DNA from: an uncultured Bacteroidia bacterium
GTDB taxonomy: Bacteria > Bacteroidota > Bacteroidia > Bacteroidales > CAJPTX01
DNA: 64,000 bases
Assembly (NCBI GenBank): GCA_947252645.1
Contig: CAMXWF010000004.1
Location: forward strand, 1 to 64,000
Reading direction: 5' to 3'
Below are positions 1 to 8,427 of this stretch, piece by piece. The notes beneath the pieces were generated by a model. It had not been told where the DNA came from. It ran no database searches and saw only the letters and a program-made list of their open reading frames with translations. Each line of letters opens with the position of its first letter. The stretch's first letter is position 1. The translations under genes were made by a program, and so were the position numbers.

Positions 1-2339
1 CCGGCCGGCGTAACGGTCACCTGCAGCGTGGCCTCCTTGGGCTGCGGCGCCGGGGCCTGCAACACCTCAAATCGCTGCTGGGCAGAAACTTGCTCCTGCC
101 AATTTTGGGCATTGTTCTTGCTAACATCCACATCGCCTAGTACGCCTAAAAACACCTTGGCATCATAGCCACCCTCGAGATCGTAGGTCGTCGTGTAGGT
201 CACCTCCTTGTGCTGACCTTTTGTCAGTTCCACTGGCAGCTGGTGTATGAGAGCCTGCTCTGCGTTGTTAGCCTTCACCTCAAGGGCAATCCAGCCCTGA
301 AAATCGTTCTCGGGCGATTGGTCAAGGGAAAAGACGTACTGCACCGACTCCCCAGGGCTGTAAATAGCTTTAAGCGGCTTAAGGCTAAGCGAGGGGGCCA
401 CCAGCGGGGCCGAGGGGGCATTGTCCAGCGCAATGGCCTGGATTGCCACAGCCCCATACTCGGGCTTAGCAGGGACGGAGATATTCCACGGAGCAGCCAC
501 CGCTTTGAGATACTTAGCTTTCGCCGAGAGGTTCACTTGGAATGGGGATTGCCAGGCGTAGGAGTAGTCGAAACTCTCGCCAGGCTCCAGCACCACATCC
601 TGGAAGATCAGCTTTTTCTTCTCGGATTCAGCCACCGTGGGCATGTTGTTTGCGCTAAACACGAAGCAAATCGGGCCCACGTAGGTGCGTTCGCTCCGAT
701 TGGTGAATGTAATTATCACCATGTCGGGGCCTTTGGCGTGGAAGGAAGTCTTGGTCACCGTGGCCTCGATAGTGCTTTCCCAAGAGTCATCGTAGCTAGT
801 CTGGAGCTCACCGCGGGCCTTCTCGACGACAATATAGCGGGCAGAAGAGCAGGACATGCGCAGCGACTGCCACTCCGAGCTTCCCTCAAACTGGTAGAGG
901 GGATAGAGCAGGTAGGTGCCGTCGGGGCGCGCGGAGAAATCGTAGGTGCAAACGGACTTGGGGTCATTCCTGCTATTGTCCCAGCCCCCAAGGACCTCAG
1001 GGAAAGAGAGCAGATCGCCCTCCAGCACATCCACCGGGGCATTCTGCTTCTTCTCAACGATCCTAAAGCCGAGACGGGCCCTCTTCTTACCCACGCAGAC
1101 ATTGAAGGCCTGCACGCTGATGCGGGCCACCAGGCCGCTCACGGACTCCACGTTGAGCACGTCGCCCATAAGCTCGGGCGCATACTCCAGCGCGTAGTCT
1201 GGCGTGTTGGGCACCGCGCCCACCAAGATGGTTTGCTCATTCCTATAGCCCCCCTGGCCGGCGCCCGCGCCGGTTCCTTGGTCCACTGGCTCCATATCCG
1301 AGAGCAGGTAGTAGCCATTGGATATGCCGCTCCACCCCCAGTTGAAGTGGTAGTAGCCATTCCCATCGTAGCCGTCGCACACGAAGGCGTGTCCACCACC
1401 GTTGCGGGGCTTTTGCCCGCAGTAGAGGATGGGCTGCCGGGCCTCGAGCTCCCGCTGCAGCAGGGCCGTCCACTCCGGCAAAGAGTAGAAAGCCCTGTAC
1501 TTGACGAGCATCTGGGGGCTATAGTCCATATAGGTAGCCAGCGCGTGCTTGGCATCCTCAGGCCACGAGGAGCTCTCGTTCTCGCCATAGAGCATGTGGC
1601 AGCCGATGCCCACTTGGTACATCAGCTGGGCCACCGCCTCCTGCTGCTTTCTACTTTCCGCCCCGCGGTAGGTAGGAAGCATGTTGACCCAGTCAAAGGG
1701 CTCCACGCCTAGCTCGTTGCTGTACTTCTTGCCTGCCACCACATAGTTCACCATGGCCCTTCGGGCTCGGCTAGGATAGCGATATTGGTACATGATTTGC
1801 GCAGTAGCCGTAGCCACGCACCCGGTGGGGTAGGCAACCCCGCTGATATACAGGAAGCCGTTGTAGGGATGCCTCTGGTCCCATTTTGTCTCGCCTAGCA
1901 GGGGCTCAGTGCGTGGGTAGGAGCGCCCCGAACGGGTAGAGGAATAGGAGGTGGTAGGTCGACCTTGACCTCTGCGGGCTCGGTCGATTTGTAGGCTATA
2001 GTCCTGAAGCCACTCCTGAAGCTGCACAGGTATCGCTGCGGCGCTGAAGTTGCTCTCCCCCGAGTAGCCCAGCACCTCGGGCCACAAGTCATCGCCGGTC
2101 ACGACCACGTAGCCCGACTGGTTCTCCGGGGTAAACACATAGTAGGTCGGCTCGCCGCCACGCGTCGCATGGCCCTCCAAGACCAGCCGCATGGTAGGCT
2201 GGGGGCCACGCGTTCGCACAAGCGTGGCCAACTTGGCGGCCGCAATGCGCTGCGCACGTTCGCGACCTATGGGCGTAGCCTGCAACTGGCCCACCAGCAG
2301 TAAACAGACTAGAATGACGGATAGGTATAGCCTCCCCAT
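1..2339 (-). CDS. Secreted C10 family cysteine peptidase (streptopain/PrtT-like), C-terminus cut by window edge
   Basis: This is the N-terminal 779 residues of a large secreted cysteine protease of MEROPS family C10. The ATG at 2339 opens a signal peptide (MGRLYLSVILVCLLLVGQLQA), followed by a propeptide-like region resembling the streptopain inhibitor domain. The catalytic domain is clear: YPTGCVATATAQ puts the nucleophile at Cys174, and GGGHAFVCDGYD puts the catalytic His at 317, followed by the NWGWSG block. After about residue 360 come beta-rich, Ig-like segments. C10 enzymes in Porphyromonas and Bacteroides are exported proteases that degrade host protein. The reading frame stays open to base 1, so any sorting domain lies outside the window. 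The family is secure; whether it is cleaved or attached to the surface cannot be seen. Confidence 0.93.
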   Translation of the reverse strand, partial: MGRLYLSVILVCLLLVGQLQATPIGRERAQRIAAAKLATLVRTRGPQPTMRLVLEGHATRGGEPTYYVFTPENQSGYVVVTGDDLWPEVLGYSGESNFSAAAIPVQLQEWLQDYSLQIDRARRGQGRPTTSYSSTRSGRSYPRTEPLLGETKWDQRHPYNGFLYISGVAYPTGCVATATAQIMYQYRYPSRARRAMVNYVVAGKKYSNELGVEPFDWVNMLPTYRGAESRKQQEAVAQLMYQVGIGCHMLYGENESSSWPEDAKHALATYMDYSPQMLVKYRAFYSLPEWTALLQRELEARQPILYCGQKPRNGGGHAFVCDGYDGNGYYHFNWGWSGISNGYYLLSDMEPVDQGTGAGAGQGGYRNEQTILVGAVPNTPDYALEYAPELMGDVLNVESVSGLVARISVQAFNVCVGKKRARLGFRIVEKKQNAPVDVLEGDLLSFPEVLGGWDNSRNDPKSVCTYDFSARPDGTYLLYPLYQFEGSSEWQSLRMSCSSARYIVVEKARGELQTSYDDSWESTIEATVTKTSFHAKGPDMVIITFTNRSERTYVGPICFVFSANNMPTVAESEKKKLIFQDVVLEPGESFDYSYAWQSPFQVNLSAKAKYLKAVAAPWNISVPAKPEYGAVAIQAIALDNAPSAPLVAPSLSLKPLKAIYSPGESVQYVFSLDQSPENDFQGWIALEVKANNAEQALIHQLPVELTKGQHKEVTYTTTYDLEGGYDAKVFLGVLGDVDVSKNNAQNWQEQVSAQQRFEVLQAPAPQPKEATLQVTVTPA

Positions 2340-2741
2340 GGTATGCCTATATGGATTCGCACACCGCAAGTTACGCATTCTGTGAGTAGGAAAGTGCTAG
2401 GATGCCTTCGCTTCCGTACCATCTCCGTACCAACTCCGCTCAAGCACGCCCTCCAAGCGGAGAAAGTACGGAGCTGATGGGCTGTTGATCAGGAGATTGC
2501 CACTACGAAGCTAACAAAGGAAATTGGGCATTTTTGTCCAAGATGCGAGCCATGCGCGAACGTCTTAACGTATTTACGCACAATAGTCCATATATCGTAA
2601 TCGATTGGTGACTAGTAAATCGATGAATTATTCTGCCTTCATCATGCTATTGGCCTCGCAACAGGCACTTGGTTGGTTGCCTAGGCCCTACTTCTGGGCA
2701 TACGACCGCGCGGGGCGAAAAGTTACATGCGCCCTCGCGCC
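2340..2741. other. Intergenic region with hairpin repeat (no gene seen)
   Basis: About 400 bases lie between the C10 peptidase start and the end of the glycosyltransferase gene. I see no convincing coding frame. It holds the imperfect hairpin repeat listed separately (2423-2473) and, in an AT-rich stretch, a 7-bp inverted repeat ATCGATT/AATCGAT at 2600-2606 and 2618-2624. The peptidase promoter should be here, but no good TAnnTTTG element is visible on the minus strand; the nearest is a TAACTTGC with two mismatches. Confidence 0.6.
2423..2473. repeat. Hairpin-forming intergenic repeat, copy A
   Basis: CTCCGTAC (2423-2430) pairs with GTACGGAG (2466-2473), and CTCCGCT (2434-2440) pairs with AGCGGAG (2456-2462); a 3-nt internal loop (CAA against AAA) separates the two helices. 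Related copies occur near 25969-26040 and 59953-59999, sharing TACCAACTCCGCT at the left and TACGGAGC at the right. This looks like a dispersed REP- or MITE-like element; it has no T-run and is not an ordinary terminator. Confidence 0.6.
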
Positions 2742-3716
2742 CTAGCGGGTTCGGCGGGGATATTGCGCCATCTGCACGAGGAAGCCCACGCCATAGGCGA
2801 TTACCTGTATGGCACTGGCCACCACGCTGAGCAGCGCAACCCGCAGGGCATGTGTGCAGCGCAGCGCATCGCAGAAGAGGGCCAAAGCATAGAGCGCCGC
2901 GGCCCCCAAGAGCCACTGGCCGAGAGGCGTCCAACTCAAGGCCAAGGCCCCCACCAGCAGCACTACCGCCGCGCTAGGCAAGAGGTGTACGAGGCGCAGG
3001 GAGTCCCGATGCGACAAGGCCAGGCCCCACCGCGCGGCGCCAGAATGGTAGACCTGCCAGAAGAATTGGCGAAAAGAAGTCCGCCGCTTATGGTAGACGA
3101 AGGCCTCGCGGCAAAGCGCAAGCTGGTAGCCGGCCTCCCTGAGCCGTAGGCTAAGATCCACGTCCTCGCCGTAACGTAGGTGGGCGTGGAAGCCGTGGAC
3201 GGTCTGGAAGGCTTGACGGGCTACAGTCATGTTGAAGGTGCGGGGGGTGAACTTTTCGGCCTGCTCGGCTTTGCCCCGGATGCCGCCCGTGGTGAGGAGG
3301 GAGGTCATGGAGTAGCTGATGGCCTTCTGGATGGGGGTAAAGCTGGGGTGCGCCCTGTCGGGGCCACCGTAGCAGGCCACGTTGGGGTGCGCGCGGGCGA
3401 AATGGTAGCTAAGGGCCAGGTAGTCGGCGGGAAGCAGACAATCGGAGTCCACAAACACCAAGTATTCGGCGGTACATTCGGGGCTGTAGGCGGCGGCGTT
3501 GCGGGCTGCTGCAGGCCCCGCATTGGGCTGGGCGCGGTAGACCAGGGGCACATCGGATGCCCACGCGAGGCACACGTCGCGGGAGGGAATAGTGGAGCCA
3601 TCTTCTAGGACGAGAACCTGGAAGTCGCGAAAGGTCTGCTGGGCCAGCGTCGCGAGCAGCTCCTGGAGCTCGTGGGGGCGGTTGTAGACGGGGACGATGA
3701 CATCAAAGAACGGCAT
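2742..3716 (-). CDS. Family 2 glycosyltransferase with C-terminal membrane segments
   Basis: A GT-A fold glycosyltransferase that probably adds a sugar to a lipid-linked or surface glycan at the inner membrane; the substrate cannot be told. From the ATG at 3716 the protein (324 aa) starts directly with the family 2 beta strand, MPFFDVIVPVYNR. LEDGS (residues 37-41), NAGPAAARN (65-73) and a DxD-like VDSDC (89-93) form the nucleotide-sugar and metal site, and GEDVDLSLR carries the likely catalytic Glu/Asp. About three hydrophobic segments follow in the last 100 residues. The start overlaps the 3' end of miaA by 14 bases, so the two are co-transcribed. An upstream in-frame ATG at 3761 would add a non-family extension and was not chosen. 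Confidence 0.9.
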   Translation of the reverse strand: MPFFDVIVPVYNRPHELQELLATLAQQTFRDFQVLVLEDGSTIPSRDVCLAWASDVPLVYRAQPNAGPAAARNAAAYSPECTAEYLVFVDSDCLLPADYLALSYHFARAHPNVACYGGPDRAHPSFTPIQKAISYSMTSLLTTGGIRGKAEQAEKFTPRTFNMTVARQAFQTVHGFHAHLRYGEDVDLSLRLREAGYQLALCREAFVYHKRRTSFRQFFWQVYHSGAARWGLALSHRDSLRLVHLLPSAAVVLLVGALALSWTPLGQWLLGAAALYALALFCDALRCTHALRVALLSVVASAIQVIAYGVGFLVQMAQYPRRTR

Positions 3717-4626
3717 GGGGCAGCCTTGCGAGTAAGTCGGTGAAAATCTGCTGTGCGCCATCGGGGTGATACCAGGCGATGCTGTGGTCGCGCTTCCACC
3801 AGGTGAGCTGTTTCTTGGCGTATTGGCGGGTATGGAGGCGGATGCTATTGAGGGCAGTGTCGAGGGTTGTATGGCCGAGGAGGTGTTCGAAGAGCTCAGG
3901 GTAGCCCACGGCCTTGAGGGCCTGCAGATGGCGGTAGGGCAAGAGGGCCCTGGCCTCTTGAGGTAGACCCGAGTCCATCATTTTCTGGGTCCTTCGGGCA
4001 ATACGTTGCTCTAGCTGCGCTAGGGGGAGCTGGAGGCCCACCTTGATGACATCAAAGGGCCTGGGCGGGGCCGGCTGGGCCTTAAATTGGCTGAACGGGA
4101 TGCCGGTTTGGATCGAGACTTCTAATGCTCGCACAAGGCGGGCGCCATTCCGGAGGTCAAGGGTGGCGTAGGAGTAGGGGTCGAGGAGCTTTAGTCGTTG
4201 CGCCAGATACCCGGGGCCCTTTTGCTCGAGCTGCTCCGTCAGCTCGGCTCTGAGGGCGGGATTGGGTTCTGGGAAGGCACTGATGCCATTGCAGACGCTG
4301 TCGATGTAGAGCATGGAGCCGCCGCAGAGGATGGCCACAGGCAGGCGGGCGAAGAGGTCGTTGAGTACCTGCAAGGCCTCCTGTTCGAACTGTCCACAGG
4401 AGTAGCGTTGCTGTATGGAGTGCTGGCCCACCAGATAGTGTTTGGCCAGGGCCTGCTCTGCGCGTGAGGGGGCAGCGCTCCCGATGGGAAGTTCTCGGTA
4501 GACCTGGCGGGAGTCGGCGTTGACGATCTCCGTGGAGAGGAGCTGGGCGAGCTGGATGGCCAAGGCCGTTTTACCGCTGGCCGTAGGGCCCAGCACGACG
4601 ATCAGGGTAGGTTTCCTAGTGCGCAT
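3703..4626 (-). CDS. miaA: tRNA dimethylallyltransferase MiaA
   Basis: MiaA transfers a dimethylallyl group from DMAPP to the exocyclic amine of A37 in tRNAs reading UNN codons. The 307-residue protein has the P-loop GPTASGKT (13-20) followed by the DSRQVYR motif (38-44), which places the tRNA-binding Asp, and a C-terminal tRNA-binding region ending in HTRQYAKKQLTWWKRD. The length is normal for the family. It sits between a pRiA4b ORF-3-like gene six bases upstream and the overlapping glycosyltransferase downstream, so the three form one minus-strand operon. The motif DIG(T)AKPS of other MiaA proteins reads PIGSAAPS here, a minor divergence. Confidence 0.96.
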   Translation of the reverse strand: MRTRKPTLIVVLGPTASGKTALAIQLAQLLSTEIVNADSRQVYRELPIGSAAPSRAEQALAKHYLVGQHSIQQRYSCGQFEQEALQVLNDLFARLPVAILCGGSMLYIDSVCNGISAFPEPNPALRAELTEQLEQKGPGYLAQRLKLLDPYSYATLDLRNGARLVRALEVSIQTGIPFSQFKAQPAPPRPFDVIKVGLQLPLAQLEQRIARRTQKMMDSGLPQEARALLPYRHLQALKAVGYPELFEHLLGHTTLDTALNSIRLHTRQYAKKQLTWWKRDHSIAWYHPDGAQQIFTDLLARLPHAVL

Positions 4627-4632
4627 GCACCA

Positions 4633-5127
4633 CTAGAGGTCGCAGCCCCCGCAGTCAGGGTCGAGGGCGATGGTGTTGAGGAGATCGGCGATGTCGGCAT
4701 TGCTCTGGGAGAGCGGGTCGTCCTGCGCGCACTGCGCGCAAAGCGAACCCCCGAGGTCGTGGGGCATGGGTATGTCCACGTCGGGGTCGATAAAGCGCAC
4801 GACTTCGAGGTGGAGTTCACGGTTGCGTAGCGGGTCGTAGAGCAAGACGAATCGCGTGTGTTCCACGGGGGCATAGTCTTGGAGCGAGGCCTTGGACATC
4901 AGGACTGTGGGCTGGAGCGCGGGCTCATCCTGCTCGATGGGGGCAAACTCCGTATGGCGCGCCCAATGGGCGTCGGAGAGGAAAATGGGGGTCACGGCGG
5001 CTTGATCGAGCTGGAGGACTCGAAGGAGGAAATCGTTGAACTCCTGGAAGTTCATCCGAGCATCCACGATGACGTCGTGGGAGAATGCGGAGTCGTGGGG
5101 ATCCGAGATGTTGATCTGGCACTGCAT
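4633..5127 (-). CDS. pRiA4b ORF-3-like (IS1096 TnpR-like) domain protein
   Basis: A 164-residue protein of unknown biochemical role. The region QCQINISDPHDSAF through RVLQLD has the strand-helix pattern of the plasmid pRiA4b ORF-3 family, whose members are beta-rich proteins of unknown function found in chromosomes as well as on plasmids. It ends in CAQCAQDD and CGGCDL, so a metal site made by the paired cysteines is possible. The ATG at 5127 was chosen because the conserved part begins there; the longer frame from 5250 adds low-complexity sequence. It precedes miaA by five bases. The family assignment is from pattern recognition and is moderate. Confidence 0.68.
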   Translation of the reverse strand: MQCQINISDPHDSAFSHDVIVDARMNFQEFNDFLLRVLQLDQAAVTPIFLSDAHWARHTEFAPIEQDEPALQPTVLMSKASLQDYAPVEHTRFVLLYDPLRNRELHLEVVRFIDPDVDIPMPHDLGGSLCAQCAQDDPLSQSNADIADLLNTIALDPDCGGCDL

Positions 5128-5453
5128 GCGAAACCCGAGTTGTGAAGTTGGCAAAGCTAGTGACTTTCCCGCAATTTGCTGTGAAGAGTGGCACCGCCCC
5201 CTCGATGGCCACGTCAAGAAACCGCGAAGGCAAGGCATGCAGCTCGACATATGCGTCCAAAGCCCATCGCAGGATTATGCGTTGGGCCCACTGGGCGCAC
5301 AAAGCCACCTAGGGTGTGGCACGGCGGATGGCTAGGGGCTGGGCACGATGGGGATACTTGATAGGGCTCGGTTCGTGTGGAATGCCTAACTTAGCGGTCG
5401 AGTTCGCGTGGGCCTGAAGGGCTCGGCAAGGGTTCCAAAACAAGGGGCGTAAT
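5128..5453. other. Divergent intergenic region, no gene seen
   Basis: This 326-base spacer separates the divergent minus-strand pRiA4b-like/miaA operon and plus-strand pepD, so promoters for both should lie here. Open frames entering it from the minus strand (up to 5308) have no family features. I could not find a clean TAnnTTTG element on either strand. Confidence 0.5.
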
Positions 5454-6929
5454 ATGCTAGATGTAACAGGCTATAGTCCGAGACTGGTGTGGGAGATTTT
5501 CCAGGAGCTTTCCGCGGTGCCTCGGCCCTCGGGGCATGAGGAGAAGATGGTGGAGTACCTCCTGCAGTTTGGTCGGACGCACGGCATAGCCACGGAGCTC
5601 AACGGGGCGGGCAACGTGCTCATGCGGGCGCCGGCGTCAAGCGGGTATGAGCATCTGGTGCCGGTAGTTCTCCAGGGGCACATCGACATGGTGTGCGAGA
5701 AGGTGGCGGACTCCGCGCACGACTTCATGAAGGATCCGATAGTGCTGGAAGCCACTGATGGATGGGTGCACGCGCAGGGCACCACCCTAGGAGCCGATGA
5801 TGGAATCGGGGTGGCGGCAGCCTTGGCTGTGCTAGTAGATCCTGCGGTAGCCCATGGCCCCTTGGAATGTCTCTTCACGGTAGACGAAGAGGTGACCATG
5901 TCGGGGGCCGAGGGGGTAGCGGCCGATGCCCTCCGCGGGCGCATTCTGCTCAACTTGGATTCGGAGGATGAGGGCCAGCTTTTCATTGGCTGCGCAGGCG
6001 GGGTAGACACATCGGCTACGCTTGAATACGAGGCCGAGGAGGTCGGGGAGGCCATGCGATGGTGGCGCATAGGGGTGAGCGGGCTGCGCGGCGGCCACTC
6101 TGGTGACGACATCGACAAGCCCAGGGCCAACGCCATCAAGCTGCTCGCGCGCCTGCTCTACGAGCTGAACGATAGCACCAAGGAGGGGGTTCGGCTAGCT
6201 GCATTCCAAGGGGGTAACCTGCTCAACACCATTCCGCGGGAGGCCGAGGCCGTAGTGGCCTGCCGCGCAGACAAAGCCGGGGAGACGCGCAATCATCTCC
6301 TGGGGCTAATTGCGGCCATGAAGAGCGAAGTCACCCGCTACGAGCCTGGGCTCAGCATTGCGCTCGATGAGGTGGCGCCGGAGGCCGAGGTGTTCGGGGT
6401 GGATAGCGGTTTGAAGCTGGTGTACCTTCTCAACGCCCTACCGCACGGGGTATACGCCATGAGCCAGGAGGTGCCCGGGCTCGTAGAGACCTCGACAAAC
6501 TTAGCCCGTGTACGCACCATGCCTGGGCATCGGGTGCTGATTGAGACTAGCCAACGGAGTGCCACGGAGTGGGGCAAGGCGACCATAGCTGAGATGGTGG
6601 GCGCCACCTTCGCCCTGGCGACTTGTAACCATACTCAGAGCAATGACTACCCAGGCTGGGCGCCCAATAGCCAGTCACCGATCCTAGGCATAGTGCGGGA
6701 GGCCTACGTAGGGCTTTTTGGCCGCGAGCCTGAGGTGCGCGCGATCCACGCGGGGCTGGAGTGCGGATTTTTTGCCAAAAAGATTCCCGGGGTCGACATG
6801 GTTTCCTTCGGGCCCACGATAGTGGGTGCGCACACCCCGCAGGAGCGGCTAGAGGTGGAGTCTGTGCAGAAGTTTTGGGATTTGCTCCTCCGGGTGCTAA
6901 AGAGTCTCCCGAGCGACAATGGGGCATAA
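5454..6929 (+). CDS. pepD: Aminoacyl-histidine dipeptidase PepD (M20C)
   Basis: A cytosolic zinc dipeptidase (carnosinase-type) that splits Xaa-His and other dipeptides, fitting a peptide-fermenting lifestyle. The 491-residue protein shows the M20 signature GHIDMV with H76 and D78, then LGADDGIGV with D115 and D116, the catalytic Glu pair in TVDEEVTMSGA, and the dimerisation-domain GLRGGHSG. A late conserved block HAGLECG supplies the last ligand. Length is that of PepD rather than PepT. The next gene, lpd, starts 63 bases downstream with its own strong ribosome site. Confidence 0.95.
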   Translation: MLDVTGYSPRLVWEIFQELSAVPRPSGHEEKMVEYLLQFGRTHGIATELNGAGNVLMRAPASSGYEHLVPVVLQGHIDMVCEKVADSAHDFMKDPIVLEATDGWVHAQGTTLGADDGIGVAAALAVLVDPAVAHGPLECLFTVDEEVTMSGAEGVAADALRGRILLNLDSEDEGQLFIGCAGGVDTSATLEYEAEEVGEAMRWWRIGVSGLRGGHSGDDIDKPRANAIKLLARLLYELNDSTKEGVRLAAFQGGNLLNTIPREAEAVVACRADKAGETRNHLLGLIAAMKSEVTRYEPGLSIALDEVAPEAEVFGVDSGLKLVYLLNALPHGVYAMSQEVPGLVETSTNLARVRTMPGHRVLIETSQRSATEWGKATIAEMVGATFALATCNHTQSNDYPGWAPNSQSPILGIVREAYVGLFGREPEVRAIHAGLECGFFAKKIPGVDMVSFGPTIVGAHTPQERLEVESVQKFWDLLLRVLKSLPSDNGA

Positions 6930-6992
6930 TAGTAACATTCATGTGGTAGTATCTGTTATACGCAGTAGCGTAGGCAGAGCAAAGGAGGGACG

Positions 6993-8381
6993 ATGAGGTA
7001 CGATTTGGTGGTGATAGGTAGTGGCCCCGGGGGCTATGTGGCGGCCCTGCGTGGGGCGCAGCTAGGGATGAAGGTGGCCATTGTGGAGCGGGAGAACCTT
7101 GGGGGCGTATGCCTGAACTGGGGTTGCATTCCCACGAAGGCACTACTGCAGAGCGCGCACGTGTTTCGCACGGCACAGGATGCGGCCGCATACGGCGTGC
7201 AGTCGGGCCAGGTGATGGTGGATGTGCCGCGGGTGGTGGCTCGCAGCCGCGAGGTTGCGGCCACTATGAGTAAAGGCGTGAGCTACCTGCTCAACAAGGC
7301 GGGGGTGACCGTGGTGGCTGGTGAGGGTAGCCTGCGGGATGCGCACACGGTGCTGGTGAAGGATGCCGAGGGTGTGCTCTCGTCGCTGGAGGCCAAATCG
7401 ATCATCATAGCCACTGGGGCTCGGGTTCGGGAGCTACCCTTCCTGCCCATCGATGGTAAAAAAGTCATAGGCTACCGTCAAGCCCTGCTGCTCGAAGAGC
7501 TGCCCAAGAGCATGGCCGTGATAGGCTCTGGGGCCATAGGCTCAGAGCTGGGGGAATACTTCCACTGCCTTGGGGTGGAGCTTACGATCATCGAGGCACT
7601 GCCCAATCTGCTGCCGCTGGAGGATGAGGAGGTAAGCAAGGCGGTGGCTCGGGCCTTCCGCAAGCAGAAGATCAAGACCCTCGTGGGGGCTTCCGTGAAG
7701 CGGGTAGACACCACGGGCGAGGGATGCGTGGTGGAGGTGGAGAGCAAGAAGGGCCCAGAGCAGCTGCATGTGGACATGGTGCTCTCGGCCGTGGGGATAG
7801 CCCCCAACGTGGAGGGCTTGGGGCTGGAAGCCCTGGGGATAGCGCTTGAGCGCGGGCGCATCAAGGTAGATGCCCACTACGCTACCAACGTGGCTGGGGT
7901 ATACGCCATAGGCGATGTGATCCCCACCGTGGCGCTGGCGCACGTGGCGAGCGCTGAAGCCATCCACTGCGTGGAGCATATAGCAGGTCGAGCCGTGGAG
8001 CCTCTCGATTACGGCATCATCCCCGGCTGCTACTACATCACGCCGGAGGTGGCCTCGGCGGGCCTGCGGGAGCACCAAGCCCAGGAGCAGGGGATGGAGT
8101 ACATCGTGGGGAAATTTCCCTTCACGGCCTCTGGCAAGGCAACGGCCATGGGCGCGCGCGATGGTTTTGTCAAGCTACTCTTCCGGAAAGACAACCATCA
8201 GCTCATCGGGGCGCACGTGGTGGGCGCCCAGGCCACAGAGCAGATTTCTGAGCTGGCGCTGGCCCTCAAGCATAAGCTCACGGCCGAGGATATCCACGCG
8301 ACGGTGCATCCGCACCCCACCCTCTCGGAGGCCGCCATGGAGGCTGCAGCCGCAGCCCTTGGCTGCAGCGTGAACATGTAG
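6993..8381 (+). CDS. lpdA: Dihydrolipoamide dehydrogenase (E3)
   Basis: FAD flavoenzyme that reoxidises dihydrolipoyl groups of 2-oxoacid dehydrogenase or glycine-cleavage complexes with NAD. Visible are the N-terminal FAD site IGSGPGGYVA (8-17), the redox disulfide GGVCLNWGCIPTK with C40 and C45, a second dinucleotide site IGSGAIGSELGEY, the FAD site YAIGDV, and the C-terminal active-site HPHPTLSEA. At 462 residues it is full length. The ATG is preceded by AAAGGAGGGACG, a strong Shine-Dalgarno site. No E1, E2 or lipoyl-protein gene lies beside it, so its partner complex is encoded elsewhere. Confidence 0.95.
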   Translation: MRYDLVVIGSGPGGYVAALRGAQLGMKVAIVERENLGGVCLNWGCIPTKALLQSAHVFRTAQDAAAYGVQSGQVMVDVPRVVARSREVAATMSKGVSYLLNKAGVTVVAGEGSLRDAHTVLVKDAEGVLSSLEAKSIIIATGARVRELPFLPIDGKKVIGYRQALLLEELPKSMAVIGSGAIGSELGEYFHCLGVELTIIEALPNLLPLEDEEVSKAVARAFRKQKIKTLVGASVKRVDTTGEGCVVEVESKKGPEQLHVDMVLSAVGIAPNVEGLGLEALGIALERGRIKVDAHYATNVAGVYAIGDVIPTVALAHVASAEAIHCVEHIAGRAVEPLDYGIIPGCYYITPEVASAGLREHQAQEQGMEYIVGKFPFTASGKATAMGARDGFVKLLFRKDNHQLIGAHVVGAQATEQISELALALKHKLTAEDIHATVHPHPTLSEAAMEAAAAALGCSVNM

Positions 8382-8427
8382 ATTTCCAAGGACATTTACT
8401 TGGAGAATAGGAGGTAGGAGCGTAACT

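Noticed and set aside
210..1712. 500-residue plus-strand open frame opposite the C10 peptidase
   Set aside because: It is the antisense shadow of a gene with intact catalytic motifs; long antisense frames are common in GC-rich DNA.
2727..3149. 140-residue plus-strand frame opposite the glycosyltransferase
   Set aside because: No family features and fully antisense to a clear GT2 gene.
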